37,975 bases of DNA. It comes from Pseudomonadota bacterium. GTDB lineage: Bacteria > Pseudomonadota > Gammaproteobacteria > Xanthomonadales > Rhodanobacteraceae. Made by a program: the position numbers and the translations under genes. The stretch is from the NCBI GenBank assembly GCA_021794575.1, contig JAJYQO010000029.1, forward strand, positions 1 through 37,975, given 5' to 3'. Positions 1 to 15,800 of this stretch are shown piece after piece. Every line of letters begins with the position of its first letter. Position 1 is the stretch's first letter. The notes beneath the pieces were generated by a model. That model ran no database searches, was not told where the DNA came from, and saw only the letters and a program-made list of their open reading frames with translations.

Positions 1-30
1 CAACAGCATGGAACGCATCAAGGTGTTCAT
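1..30 (-). CDS. Start of an unidentified gene, cut by the left window edge
   Basis: An ATG at 30 read leftwards gives only ten codons (MNTLMRSMLL) before the window ends. It is preceded by a strong ribosome binding site, AGGAGG at 35-40 on the minus strand, four bases from the ATG. The short run is hydrophobic with one Arg, which would fit the start of a signal peptide or membrane protein, but this is a guess. It is codirectional with gltB-gltD-tyrA, and a 190-bp gap with an inverted repeat separates it from tyrA, so it probably has its own promoter. Function is unknown. Confidence 0.5.
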   Translation of the reverse strand, partial: MNTLMRSMLL

Positions 31-128
31 AACTCCTCCTCGCGCGCGGTCTGCGCGCGCCACTCACGCTAGCTGAACGGGCTGAATTGTGCTTGAACCG
101 GGGCTGTCGCGCACGGGTCGCGTTCAAA

Positions 129-145
129 CACGCTTCGGAAGCGTG
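129..145 (-). terminator. Perfect 17-base inverted repeat after tyrA; possible terminator
   Basis: CACGCTTCGGAAGCGTG reads as two perfect 8-base arms around one central base (effectively a 7-bp stem with a 3-base loop in RNA). It lies 75 bp past the tyrA stop. On the minus strand it is followed by TTTGAA, a weak U-tract. It could end the gltBD-tyrA transcript, or be an operator for the gene starting at 30. Confidence 0.35.
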
Positions 146-220
146 ACGCGCTCGCGCATCGTGCAGTCGGCACCGGATTGCCGCGGGACCGACGGGCGCG
201 GCGGCCACCCGCCAATGCGG

Positions 221-1353
221 TCAGGCGAAGCGTTCGGAAAGGCGGTCGATCAGGTACGCGCTTTCACGCCGCGCGCGCTCGGCGTAGTCGCCGAAGAACA
301 CCGCGATCTGCCGGAACTCGCGCACGAAACCTTCGCGGTCGTTGTCGGCAACCATGCGCGCGAAGTCCTGCTGCTGCTGCAGATACTCCAGCAGCAACTG
401 GCGGCGCTCGGCATCGGCCAGCACGATGTCGGCGTACAGGCGCGGATCCTGCGCGAACATGCGCGCGGTCATTGCCATCTCCATGCGGTAGACCGGACTG
501 GAATACTGCAGCAGATCGTCCGGCCGCAGCCCGCTGTGGCGAAGGAACGCGCCGTGCAGCAGCGTGGAGAAGTGGCGCAATCCCTGGATCTGGTTCATCA
601 CACGGTCGTGCGTGTCGGCGGCGATGGACGCCGTGCGCATGCCCCACAGCCGGCACTGCTCGATGAACCATGCACCGGCGGCGGCGTCGCGACCGTCGCA
701 GTACAGCATCAACTGGCGTCCGAGGGTGCCGGCGTCCGGCCCATGCATGGGGTGCAGGCTGAGCACCGGCCCCGGGTGCGCATCCAGCATGCACTCCAGC
801 ACGCCGCGCTTGGTCGAGGTGAAGTCGGCCAATACCGCCTGCGCCGGCAGGTGCGGCGCCAGTCGCCGGATCACCTCAAGCGTGCCTTCGATGGGCACGC
901 TGACGATAGCCAGATCGATGTCGGCGGCCAGTGCCTCCGCGCGCGCCCAGTCGTCGCGATCGAGCACGCGCACCTGGTGACCGCTGCGCTCGAGCATGCG
1001 CCGGTACAGCGAGCCCATGGCGCCGGCGCCGCCGACCAGCAACACGCAGCGCGAACGCCCGTCCGGGCGCGGAAAGCGGCCCCGCGACTGCCGCGCGCGC
1101 GAGCTGCTCATCACCATGCGCAGAAAATCCTCGGCCCAGTCCGGGTCGAGGTCGCGCTCGGCCGCCTCGGTGCGGAAGCGTGCGATCTTGGCGTCCTCGC
1201 GCTCGGCATCGAAGATCGGCAACTGGCGCTCGATCTTGGCGGCGATCACCTCGCCGATGATGCGATTGCGCGCCTGCAGCAGCTCCAGCAGCTGGCGGTC
1301 GATGGCATCGAGGCGCTCGCGCGCGTCGGCCAACGGGTGCGCGGCGGCGGCGC

Positions 1354-1357
<4 letters not shown>
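221..1357 (-). CDS. tyrA: Bifunctional chorismate mutase / prephenate dehydrogenase (T-protein)
   Basis: Converts chorismate to prephenate and then, with NAD+, to 4-hydroxyphenylpyruvate, the tyrosine branch of aromatic amino-acid synthesis in the cytoplasm. The product is 378 aa, close to E. coli TyrA (about 373). Residues 10-90 are the AroQ-type mutase helices ([20 protein letters not shown] region). An NAD-binding loop VGGAGAMG sits at 108-115. LHPMHGPD at about 201-208 carries the His expected in the dehydrogenase active site. The ATG at 1357 overlaps the gltD stop as ATGA, so it is the last gene of a gltB-gltD-tyrA operon and is probably translationally coupled. Identity is firm. The link to glutamate synthase is unusual, although tyrosine formation ends with a glutamate-dependent transamination. 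Confidence 0.95.
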
Positions 1358-2796
<1,439 letters not shown>

Positions 2797-2806
2797 GGTC
2801 AGATCC

Positions 2807-7534
<4,728 letters not shown>

Positions 7535-7860
7535 GCGTTGCTCCGCCCGCCACGATGACGCCGACGCCGCAGCGGACCTTGCGGCCGTGCCAAACGCATC
7601 GCGGTGTTCCGAGACTGCCGCGCGCGCGCGAGCTTGTCCAGTGTTGCGGTGCGTCAAGCCGGTTTCCAGACTGCATCACGACTGTGCGCGGCTTGACCGC
7701 GCGCCTGTGCCGGAGAAGGCTATATGCGGGTGGCGCCATGCGCCGCCACCCCCCGAACGACCCGCCCGCGCCGGCCGCGCCGGTGGCGGCAATTCCCACC
7801 GTGGACGGGCCTCACGCAATCCCGCGCCACCGGTGCGCGCCGCAACGGAGCCTGCCCGCC
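7535..7860. promoter_or_regulatory. Divergent intergenic region between gltB and the EF-G-like gene
   Basis: This 326-bp gap must hold the promoters for both divergent units. No convincing gene is seen in it. On the plus strand TTGACC (7693-7698) lies 19 bases before GGCTAT (7718-7723), a weak candidate promoter for the downstream GTPase. On the minus strand TTGACG near 7660 is a -35-like element without a good -10. Both assignments are tentative. Open frames run through the region on both strands because of the high GC content. Confidence 0.35.
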
Positions 7861-9906
7861 ATGGCCATCACCACCCGCGACATCCGCAACATCGCCCTGG
7901 TAGGACACCCGGGCGCCGGCAAAACCACTCTGTTCGAAGCCCTGCTGCATGCCGGCGGCCTGATCCAGACGGCAGGCAGCATCGAGCGCGGCAGCACCGT
8001 CAGCGACTTCGATGCGGAGGAAATCGCACGCAAGCATTCCATCCAGAGCGCATTGGCCAGCATCGAGCGGCCCGATCTGCGCATCAACCTGATCGACACC
8101 CCCGGCTACGCCGACTTTCGCGGCCCCACGTTGGCCGCGCTGACCGCGGTGGAGACCGTGGCCATCGTGGTCAACGCCGCCGCCGGCATCGAATACGGCA
8201 CGCGGCGCATGATGCACTACGCGCGCGAGCGCGGCTTGGCGCGGGTGCTGGTGGTCAACCGCATCGACGCCGAGGGCGCGGATCTTGCCGGCCTGGTCGC
8301 AGCGCTGCGCGAGGAATTCGGCAGCGAATGCCTGCCCGTCAATCTACCGGCACGCGGCCGCGCCAAGGTGCTGGATGCATTCTTCCATGCCGATGGCGAG
8401 ACCGAATTCGACAGCCTGTCCGCCGCGCACGCGCGCATCCTCGACCAGGTGGTGGAGATCAACGAGCGCATGATGGGCCGCTATCTGGACGAGGGCGAAC
8501 AGGCACTCGGCCCGCAGGAGCTGCACGACGCCTTCGAGCAGTGCCTGCGCGAGGGCCATCTGGTGCCGATCGTGTTCACCAGCGCGCGCAGCGGCGGCGG
8601 CGTGGCCGAATTCATCGATCTGGCGCGACGGCTGCTGCCCAATCCGGCCGAGGGCAACCCGCCGCCGTACCGCCGCCGCGGCGCCGACGGCGCGGCGATC
8701 ACGGTACAGCCCGACCCTACGCGCCACGTGCTGGCCGACGTGTTCAAGATCCAGCACGACGCATTCCTGGGCAAGATCGCGGTATTCCGGGTACACCAGG
8801 GCAGCGTGCGCCGCGACGCACAGTTGTACGTGGACGACGCGCGCAAGCCGTTCAAAGTGGGCCACCTGCTGCGCCTGCGCGGCAAGGACGCCGTGGAGAT
8901 CGCCGAGGCCATTCCCGGCGACATCGCCGCCGTGGCCAAGGTCGATGAGATCCATCCCGACGCGGTGCTGCACGACTCGCACGACGAGGACGGCATCACG
9001 CTGGCGCCCATCGCCATGCCGCAGCCGATGTTCGCGCTGGCCATCGAGGCGGCCAGCAAGGGCCAGGAGCAGAAATTGTCGGTGGCGCTGGCCCGGCTGG
9101 CCGAAGAAGATCCGTGCTTCCGCGTCGAGCACCACAAGGAACTCAACGAAACCGTCGTCCGCGGGCTGGGCGAGCTGCATCTGAGGGTCAGCCTGGCGCG
9201 CATGCGCGCGCGCTTCGGCGTGGAAGTGATCCAGCGCGCGCCGCGCATCGCCTACCGCGAAACCGTCAGTCGTCTCGCCGAGGGCCACTTCCGCCACAAG
9301 AAGCAGACCGGCGGTGCCGGCCAGTTCGGCGAGGTTTTCCTGCGCGTCGAACCACTGCCGCGTGGCGCCGGATTCGAGTTCGTCGATGCGGTCAAGGGCG
9401 GCACCATTCCCGGCCAGTTCATGCCCGCGGTCGAGAAAGGCGTGCGCCAGGCGCTGGCGCAGGGCGCCATCGCCGGTTACGCCATCGAGGATGTGCGCGT
9501 CACCGTGCACGACGGCAAAAGCCATCCGGTGGACTCGAAAGAGGTGGCCTTCGTCAGCGCCGGCCGCAAGGCCTTCCTGGATGCGGTGCTGAAGGCCGAT
9601 CCGCTGCTGCTGGAGCCCATCGTCGACCTCGAGGTCAGCGTTCCGGAAGCGCACGTGGGCGATCTGACCGGCGCGCTGGCCGCGCGCCGTGCGCGCATCC
9701 TGGGCACCGACAGCCCGCGCGCCGGCGAAGGCCTGATCCGCGCCCAGGCGCCGCTGGCCGAACTGGACGGCTTCGCCACCGAGCTGAAAGCCAGCACCGC
9801 CGGCCAGGGCCGCTACGCGATGGAACTGGCGCACTACGAGGCGACACCGCCAGCCGTGCAGAAAAAACTGGCCGCCGCCTGGAAGCCGCGCGCCGAGGAG
9901 GATTAG
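7861..9906 (+). CDS. Elongation factor G-like GTPase (FusA2/EF-G2 type)
   Basis: A translational GTPase related to EF-G, 681 aa against about 704 for canonical EF-G. The P-loop GHPGAGKT is at 15-22. The G3 motif is DTPGY at 79-83, and the G4 motif is NRID at 133-136. A domain IV segment (GKSHPVDSKEVAF) and a domain V-like C-terminus are present, so all EF-G domains appear to be there. The Tyr replaces the catalytic His of the usual DTPGH, and NRID replaces NKxD. DTPGY is what I recall from the EF-G2 branch, whose job is not settled; it is not the housekeeping fusA, which normally sits with rpsL/rpsG/tuf. The ATG at 7861 begins MAITTRDIRNIALVGH. The gene stands alone, diverging from gltB. Confidence 0.88.
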   Translation: MAITTRDIRNIALVGHPGAGKTTLFEALLHAGGLIQTAGSIERGSTVSDFDAEEIARKHSIQSALASIERPDLRINLIDTPGYADFRGPTLAALTAVETVAIVVNAAAGIEYGTRRMMHYARERGLARVLVVNRIDAEGADLAGLVAALREEFGSECLPVNLPARGRAKVLDAFFHADGETEFDSLSAAHARILDQVVEINERMMGRYLDEGEQALGPQELHDAFEQCLREGHLVPIVFTSARSGGGVAEFIDLARRLLPNPAEGNPPPYRRRGADGAAITVQPDPTRHVLADVFKIQHDAFLGKIAVFRVHQGSVRRDAQLYVDDARKPFKVGHLLRLRGKDAVEIAEAIPGDIAAVAKVDEIHPDAVLHDSHDEDGITLAPIAMPQPMFALAIEAASKGQEQKLSVALARLAEEDPCFRVEHHKELNETVVRGLGELHLRVSLARMRARFGVEVIQRAPRIAYRETVSRLAEGHFRHKKQTGGAGQFGEVFLRVEPLPRGAGFEFVDAVKGGTIPGQFMPAVEKGVRQALAQGAIAGYAIEDVRVTVHDGKSHPVDSKEVAFVSAGRKAFLDAVLKADPLLLEPIVDLEVSVPEAHVGDLTGALAARRARILGTDSPRAGEGLIRAQAPLAELDGFATELKASTAGQGRYAMELAHYEATPPAVQKKLAAAWKPRAEED

Positions 9907-10052
9907 CGTCGCGCCCGGGGTCGCTGCTGGCGATGCCCGGTCCCGGCTCGGCGCTGTGCGCCGGCCGGGATCACGTCATTGAGAGGTGCGCGGTCCCGGG
10001 ATGGGATGCGCCGTCCAAATCATAAAGTCGCAACATCCGAGTCCCGAAGTTC

Positions 10053-11018
10053 TCAGCCGCCGACGCCGCGCAGGATCACCACTACGCGGCGGTTGCGCGC
10101 GCGGCCCTCGGCGGTGGCGTTGGAAGCGATCGGATCGGCCTCGCCGCGGCCCTCGACGCGGATGCGCCCGGCCCGAATGCCATGCGCCGCCAGCGTATTG
10201 GCGACGGCCTGCGCCCGCTGCCGCGAGAGCAGGAGGTTGGCGCTGGCCGCACCGGTGTCATCGGTGTAGCCGACGACCAGCACCGGGGCGTGCGGGTGCG
10301 AGCGCACGAACTTGACCAGCGCACCCAGATGGCTGGCCGCCTGCGGCTTCAGGCTGGACTGTCCCGGCGCAAAAGCGTCGCCTTCCAGTGTCATCTGCAG
10401 GCCCTGCGGTCCCTGCTGCGCGCGCAGGTTGTCGAGCCGACCCTGCATGGCGGCGATGGCCTGTTCGGCAAGCTGGGCCTCGCGCTTGGCCAGGGATGCG
10501 GCCTTGGCCTGCATGGCCGCCATCTGCTTGGCCTGGGTGGCTTCCTGCTGGGCCTGCTGGGCCTGCTGGGCGTAACTCTGGCCCTGCGCCTGCAGACGCT
10601 GAGTCTCCTCGCTGGCGGCGGCGTTCTGCAGATGGGCCTGGGCCAACTGCATGCGCAGGCGCGTCAGCTCGTTCTGCCCGGCCTGCAGTTCGATGCGGTC
10701 GCGCTCCTGCTGCAACTGCACCAGCTTGGCGCGCGCGTCGTCGATCTGCGCGCTGGTCCGCGCCAGGTCCACGCGCTGCTGCGCGATGTAGGCCCAGTAG
10801 GCGTGCAGCCCGGAGTCGCCTTCGGCTGCGCGCAGTTGCAGCAGCGCGTCGCGAGCGCGCGCCTGCTCGCCCAGCGCGTAATGGCCCAGCACGGGATCTT
10901 GTGCCAGTTGCTTGAGGCTGGCGGTGAGACGCAGCAGTTCCGGATCGGGCGGCGGCGCGGCCAGCGCCAGACCACAGGCAGCACCCACCAGGACCAGGGC
11001 AAGCAGGATCCGCTTCAT
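10053..11018 (-). CDS. Secreted coiled-coil OmpA-family protein
   Basis: The product is 321 aa. It begins with a signal peptide (MKRILLALVLVGAACGLALA, likely cleaved before APPP). A long Gln/Ala-rich helical coiled coil follows at about 100-215. A C-terminal OmpA-like peptidoglycan-binding domain covers about 225-318, with VVGYTDDTG, an LSRQRAQAV helix and EGRARNRRV. OmpA-like domains bind diaminopimelate peptidoglycan, so this is probably a periplasmic protein anchored to the wall and tethering the outer membrane through its lipoprotein partner. Its ATG overlaps the stop of the upstream lipoprotein gene as ATGA, so the two are coupled. There is no N-terminal beta-barrel, so it is not a porin. 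The exact role is unknown. Confidence 0.85.
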   Translation of the reverse strand: MKRILLALVLVGAACGLALAAPPPDPELLRLTASLKQLAQDPVLGHYALGEQARARDALLQLRAAEGDSGLHAYWAYIAQQRVDLARTSAQIDDARAKLVQLQQERDRIELQAGQNELTRLRMQLAQAHLQNAAASEETQRLQAQGQSYAQQAQQAQQEATQAKQMAAMQAKAASLAKREAQLAEQAIAAMQGRLDNLRAQQGPQGLQMTLEGDAFAPGQSSLKPQAASHLGALVKFVRSHPHAPVLVVGYTDDTGAASANLLLSRQRAQAVANTLAAHGIRAGRIRVEGRGEADPIASNATAEGRARNRRVVVILRGVGG

Positions 11019-11482
11019 GGCGCACCCCCATTGCTGCTGGCGCCGGCGGGATAGGTCTGCGCGCCCTGCGCCGGAACGGCCGGCGGCGCAGCCGGCGGTG
11101 TCGAGTCGGCCGGCGCGGCGGTGCCCAGCAGCCGGCTGGAAAGCGCCGCATTCTGGCGCGCCTGCTGGGCGATCTGCAGTCGCATCTGCCCCAGCTGCGC
11201 CTTGGCGCGGGCCAGCTCGGCGCTGGCTTCCGCCTCGGCGGCCAGGCGCGCGGCCTGGCCATAATGCTTGCCGGCCACGGCCTGCTGCGCCTGTGCGTAG
11301 CGTGCTTCGGCGGCGCCCAGATCCAGCGGCGCGAAGATCGGCGCCTGCGCCGCGCGCGCCGAGGCCAGCATGGCGCTGGCCTGGTCCATGGCGTCGGTGG
11401 GCGGCGGCGTGCTGGCGCAGCCGGCGAGCAGCAGGCCCGCGCCCAGCGTCGAAAGCAGCATCGCGCGGTGGAAAAATCTCAT
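11015..11482 (-). CDS. DUF4398-type lipoprotein
   Basis: The product is 155 aa. It has a lipoprotein signal peptide with lipobox LLLAGC (Cys about 23) after the start MRFFHRAMLL. The middle is an alanine-rich helical segment typical of DUF4398 (GAAEARYAQAQQAVAGKHY...). The C-terminus is rich in Pro and Ala. It is the first gene of a two-gene operon with the OmpA-domain protein, whose start overlaps its stop. An in-frame ATG at 11494 (MARSMRFF) is a possible alternative start; neither has a strong ribosome binding site. The pairing suggests an outer-membrane lipoprotein working with a peptidoglycan binder. No enzymatic function is apparent. Confidence 0.8.
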   Translation of the reverse strand: MRFFHRAMLLSTLGAGLLLAGCASTPPPTDAMDQASAMLASARAAQAPIFAPLDLGAAEARYAQAQQAVAGKHYGQAARLAAEAEASAELARAKAQLGQMRLQIAQQARQNAALSSRLLGTAAPADSTPPAAPPAVPAQGAQTYPAGASSNGGAP

Positions 11483-11524
11483 GGACCGTGCCATAACCTG
11501 CCATCGCAACGGGGGGAGTGGCCT

Positions 11525-11554
11525 ATTTTCGGCACGCCGGCCCATGCTTGGCAA
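11525..11554 (-). promoter_or_regulatory. Candidate promoter of the lipoprotein/OmpA operon
   Basis: On the minus strand TTGCCA (11549-11554) and GAAAAT (11525-11530) are separated by 18 bases, 43 bp before the chosen lipoprotein start. The -35 matches consensus at five of six bases and the -10 at four of six. Confidence 0.4.
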
Positions 11555-11589
11555 TGCAGCCGCGCACACGCGCTCGACGGACGCACTCG

Positions 11590-12711
11590 ATGGATATCGG
11601 CTACTTCCTCAAGTTGATGGTGGACAAAGGCGCTTCGGACATGTTCCTGACCACCGGCGCCCCGGTGAACATCAAGGTCGAGGGCAAGCTCTACCCGCTG
11701 GGCAACACCGGGCTGCCCGGCGGCATGGTCAAGAAGATCGCCTACTCGCTGATGGACGAGGGCCAGGTGCCGCAGTTCGAACGCGACCTGGAGCTGAACA
11801 TGGCGGTGGCGGTGAAGGACGCCGGGCGCTTCCGCATCAACGTGTTCAAGCAGCGCGGCGAGATCGGCATGGTGATCCGCGCCATCAAGAGCGACATCCC
11901 CAGCATCGAGCAGCTGCGGCTGCCGCCGATCTTCAAGAACATCATCATGGAACCGCGCGGCCTGGTGCTGGTGGTCGGCGCCACCGGTTCGGGCAAGTCG
12001 ACCACGCTGGCCTCGATGATCGACCACCGCAACCAGAGCACCAGCGGCCACATCCTCACCATCGAGGATCCCATCGAGTATCTGCACCGGCACAAGCGCT
12101 CGATCGTCAATCAGCGCGAGGTGGGACTGGATACGCACAGCTATCACGAGGCGCTGAAGAACGCCATGCGCGAAGCGCCGGACGTGATCATGATCGGCGA
12201 GATTCGCGATTCCGAAACCATGGACGCCGCCATCGCCTTCTCCGAGACCGGCCATCTGTGCCTGGCCACGCTGCACTCCAACAACGCCGACCAGACCATC
12301 GAGCGCATCCTCAATTTCTTCCCCGAGGCCGCGCACAAGAACGTGCTGATGAACCTGGCGCTGAACCTCAAGGCGGTGATCAGCCAGCGCCTGGTGATCG
12401 GCAAGGACAACCGCCGTCTGCCCGCCGCCGAGGTGCTGATCAACACCCCGCACATCCGTGACCTGCTGCGCCGCGGCCAGGTGCACGAGATCAAGCCGGC
12501 CATGGAGCGCAGTCTGCAGGAAGGCATGCAGACCTTCGACCAGTCGCTGTTCAAGCTGTACCGCGAGGGTCGCATCGAGCTGGACGAGGCACTCAACAAG
12601 GCCGACTCGCGCGACGGCCTGGCCCTGCGCATCCGCCTGGCCGAAGGCGGCACCACGCAGGAGTCCGATCTGCCCGTGGAAACCGACGATACCTACGGCA
12701 CCGGCTTCTGA
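11590..12711 (+). CDS. pilU: Type IV pilus retraction ATPase PilU
   Basis: A PilT-family hexameric ATPase that works with PilT at the inner-membrane base to retract type IV pili. The product is 373 aa, normal for PilU. Walker A GATGSGKST is at 130-138, the Asp box IEDPIE at about 158-163, Walker B with E204 in IGEIRD, and the His box GHLCLATLH at 221-229. The VNQREVG and GHLCLATLHSNNADQ segments and the long C-terminal tail past the ATPase core resemble PilU more than PilT. The ATG at 11590 gives the family N-terminus (FLKLMVDKGASDMFLTTG). pilT usually precedes pilU; here the upstream neighbour is the divergent lipoprotein operon, so pilU stands alone. Confidence 0.92.
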   Translation: MDIGYFLKLMVDKGASDMFLTTGAPVNIKVEGKLYPLGNTGLPGGMVKKIAYSLMDEGQVPQFERDLELNMAVAVKDAGRFRINVFKQRGEIGMVIRAIKSDIPSIEQLRLPPIFKNIIMEPRGLVLVVGATGSGKSTTLASMIDHRNQSTSGHILTIEDPIEYLHRHKRSIVNQREVGLDTHSYHEALKNAMREAPDVIMIGEIRDSETMDAAIAFSETGHLCLATLHSNNADQTIERILNFFPEAAHKNVLMNLALNLKAVISQRLVIGKDNRRLPAAEVLINTPHIRDLLRRGQVHEIKPAMERSLQEGMQTFDQSLFKLYREGRIELDEALNKADSRDGLALRIRLAEGGTTQESDLPVETDDTYGTGF

Positions 12712-12740
12712 GCCGCCTCACGGGTTTCCTGGCGCCGCGT

Positions 12741-12772
12741 TTGGCGCAGCGCAACAGCCACCGGGTTAAAAT
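12741..12772 (+). promoter_or_regulatory. Candidate purL promoter
   Basis: TTGGCG (12741-12746) and TAAAAT (12767-12772) lie 31 bp upstream of the purL ATG. The -10 is a good match (five of six). The 20-base spacer is long, so only the -10 is persuasive. Confidence 0.4.
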
Positions 12773-12802
12773 CGCGTTTTCCAGTCGGAAGGCGCGCCGC
12801 GC

Positions 12803-15800
12803 ATGATCGTTTTCGATGGCTCGAGTGCCCTCTCGCCGTTCCGCCTGGAGCGGCTCAACGCGCGGCTGCGGACCGCCGCCGCGGGCACGCGCGTGCGCCA
12901 GGCCTGGTTCGTGTACGTGCTGGAGGCGGCCGAGCCGCTGCCCGATGCCGCATTGCTGGCGCGCCTGCGCGAGGTGCTGCAAGCGCGCGCGGCCGCCCCG
13001 GCCGCAGCCGACTTGTGGGTGATGCCGCGCATGGGCACGGTTTCGCCGTGGTCGTCGAAGGCTACCGAGATTCTGCGCGGCTGCGGCTTCACCATTGCGC
13101 GCGTCGAGCGCGGCATCGCCTACGCCATCGATGCCCTACCCGCGGCCGACAACCCAACGCGCGCCGCCGTATTCGATGCCCTGCACGATCGCATGACGGA
13201 GTCGGCGCTGCCCCGGATCGAGGATGCCGAAGGGCTGTTCCTGCACGGCACGCCGGGCGCGTTGCGGCACGTCGCCCTGGCCGGCGATGCGCGCCTTGCG
13301 CTGCAGGCCGCCAATACGCGCCTGGGCCTGGCGCTGGCGCCCGACGAGATCGACTACCTGATCGCCGCCTACGGCCAGCTCGGACGCGATCCCAGCGACG
13401 CCGAACTGATGATGTTCGCGCAGGCCAACTCCGAGCACTGCCGGCACAAGGTGTTCAATGCACATTGGACGCTGGACGGCGCGGCGCGCGAGGAAACCCT
13501 GTTCGGCATGATCCGCGCCACCCACGCCACCAGTCCGCAACACACGCTGTCGGCCTACAGCGACAACGCGGCGGTGATCGCCGGCAGCCGCGCACGCCGC
13601 TTCGGCGTGGACGCAGGCAGCGGCGTGTGGCGCGCGGAAACCTGCGAGGTGCCGTACGCGATCAAGGTCGAGACCCACAACCACCCCACCGCCATCGCAC
13701 CCTGGCCGGGCGCGGCCACCGGCGCCGGCGGCGAAATCCGCGACGAGGGCGCCGTGGGTCGCGGCGGCAAGCCCAAGGTGGGGTTGACCGGCTTCAGCGT
13801 CTCGCACCTGCGCATTCCCGGCCTGCCGCGCCCCTGGGAAACCGAACGCCCGCTGCCGCCCCGCTACGCCAGCGCGTTCGAGATCATGCGCGACGGCCCG
13901 CTGGGCGCGGCGGCGTTCAACAACGAATTCGGCCGGCCCTGCCTGGCCGGCTACTTCCGCAGCTTCGAGCAGGAAACCGGCGATGTGCACCTGCACCGCG
14001 GTTACGACAAGCCGATCATGCTGGCCGGCGGCATCGGCAACCTGTCGGCGCTGCACGTGCAGAAGGACCGGCTGCGCGCCGGCGATGCCGTGCTGGTGCT
14101 GGGCGGTCCGGCGCTACTGATCGGCCTGGGCGGCGGTGCGGCCTCCTCGCAGGGCGCCGGCAGCGGCAGCGCCGCGCTGGACTTCGCCTCGGTGCAGCGC
14201 GACAACGCCGAAATGCAGCGGCGTTGCCAGCAGGTCATCGACGCCTGCTGTGCACTGGGTGAAGCCAATCCCATCGTGGCCATCCACGACGTCGGCGCCG
14301 GCGGCCTGTCCAATGCCATTCCCGAGCTGCTCAACGACTCCGGCGTCGGCGGCGACATCGAACTGGCGCGGGTTCCCTGCGCCGATCCCGCGCTCGACCC
14401 GATGCAACTGTGGTGCAACGAGGCGCAGGAACGCTACGTACTGGGGGTGCGTCCGGAACGTTTGCAGATCGTGCTGGACCTGTGCGCGCGCGAACGCTGC
14501 CCGGTGGCGCGGGTGGGCACGGCCAGCGGCGATCCGCAACTGCGCGTGACCGACAGCCGCGCCGGCCATGCGCAGACGGTGATCGACATGCCGCTGGTCA
14601 TGCTGCTGGGCAAGCCGCCGCGCATGCAGCGTGACGCCACGCGCATCAAGCCGCGTGTCGAGGTGGTGCCCGATCTCTCCGGCATCGCACTGGAGGAAGC
14701 CATCGCGCGCGTGCTGCGCCACCCCACGGTGGGCAGCAAGTCGTTCCTGGTCACCATCGGCGATCGCAGCGTCGGCGGGCTGTGCGCACGCGATCCCATG
14801 GTCGGCCCCTGGCAGGTGCCGGTGGCCGACTGCGCACTGAGCCTGCTCGATTTCGAAGGCTACGCGGGCGAGGCCATGGCCATTGGCGAGCGCACCCCGC
14901 TGGCGCTGCTGGGCGGCGCCGAATCGGCACGCATGGCCATCGGCGAGGCGCTGACCAATCTCGCCGCGGCGCCCATCGCCGAGATCGGGCTGGTGCGGCT
15001 GTCCGCCAACTGGATGGCCGCGGTGGACCAGCCCGGCGAGGACGCGCGCCTGTTCGATGCCGTGGCCGCGGCCAGCAAATTGGCGCAGGCGCTGGGCATC
15101 TCGATTCCGGTAGGCAAGGATTCTCTGTCCATGCAGACCACCTGGGAAGACGCCGAACTGGGCGCGCAGCGCACCGTCGCGCCGGTTTCGCTGGTGGTCA
15201 GCGCGTTCGCGCGCGTCACCGACGCGCGCCGCGCGCTGACCCCGCAATTGCGTCTGGATCGTGGCGAGAGCGACCTGTGGCTGCTGGACCTGGGCGCCGG
15301 ACGCGACCGCCTGGGCGAGTCGATGCTGGTGCAGGTGTTCAATCGCGGCGGCGGATTGCCGCCGGATCTGGACGATCCGCAGCGGCTGCGCGCGTTCTTC
15401 GCCTTCATCCAGCAGGCCAACGCGCAAGGCCTTCTGCTTGCCTATCACGACCGCAGCGACGGCGGCCTGATCGTCACCCTGCTGGAAATGGCCTTCGCCG
15501 GCCATTGCGGCTTCACCCTGCAGATGGAGGGCTGGGGCGAGGCCACGTTGCGCGCGCTGTTCAACGAGGAGCTGGGCGCGGTACTGCAGGTGCGCCATGC
15601 CGACGCCGAACGCCTGCGCGAGTTGGCCAGCAGTCACGGACTGGACAAGCTGCTGCACTGCATCGGCAGGCCGCGCGAGAAGTTCGGCATCAAGCTGTTC
15701 CTGGGCGGCGACACGGTGGCGCGCGGCAACTGGACGCAATGGCTCACCGCCTGGCAGGAAACCAGCCACGCCATGCAGCGCCTGCGCGACAACCCGGTTT

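Noticed and set aside
93-127. Distant TTGAAC/GTTCAA inverted arms upstream of the left-edge gene
   Set aside because: The arms are only six bases and 23 bases apart, expected by chance; the 129-145 repeat is far stronger.
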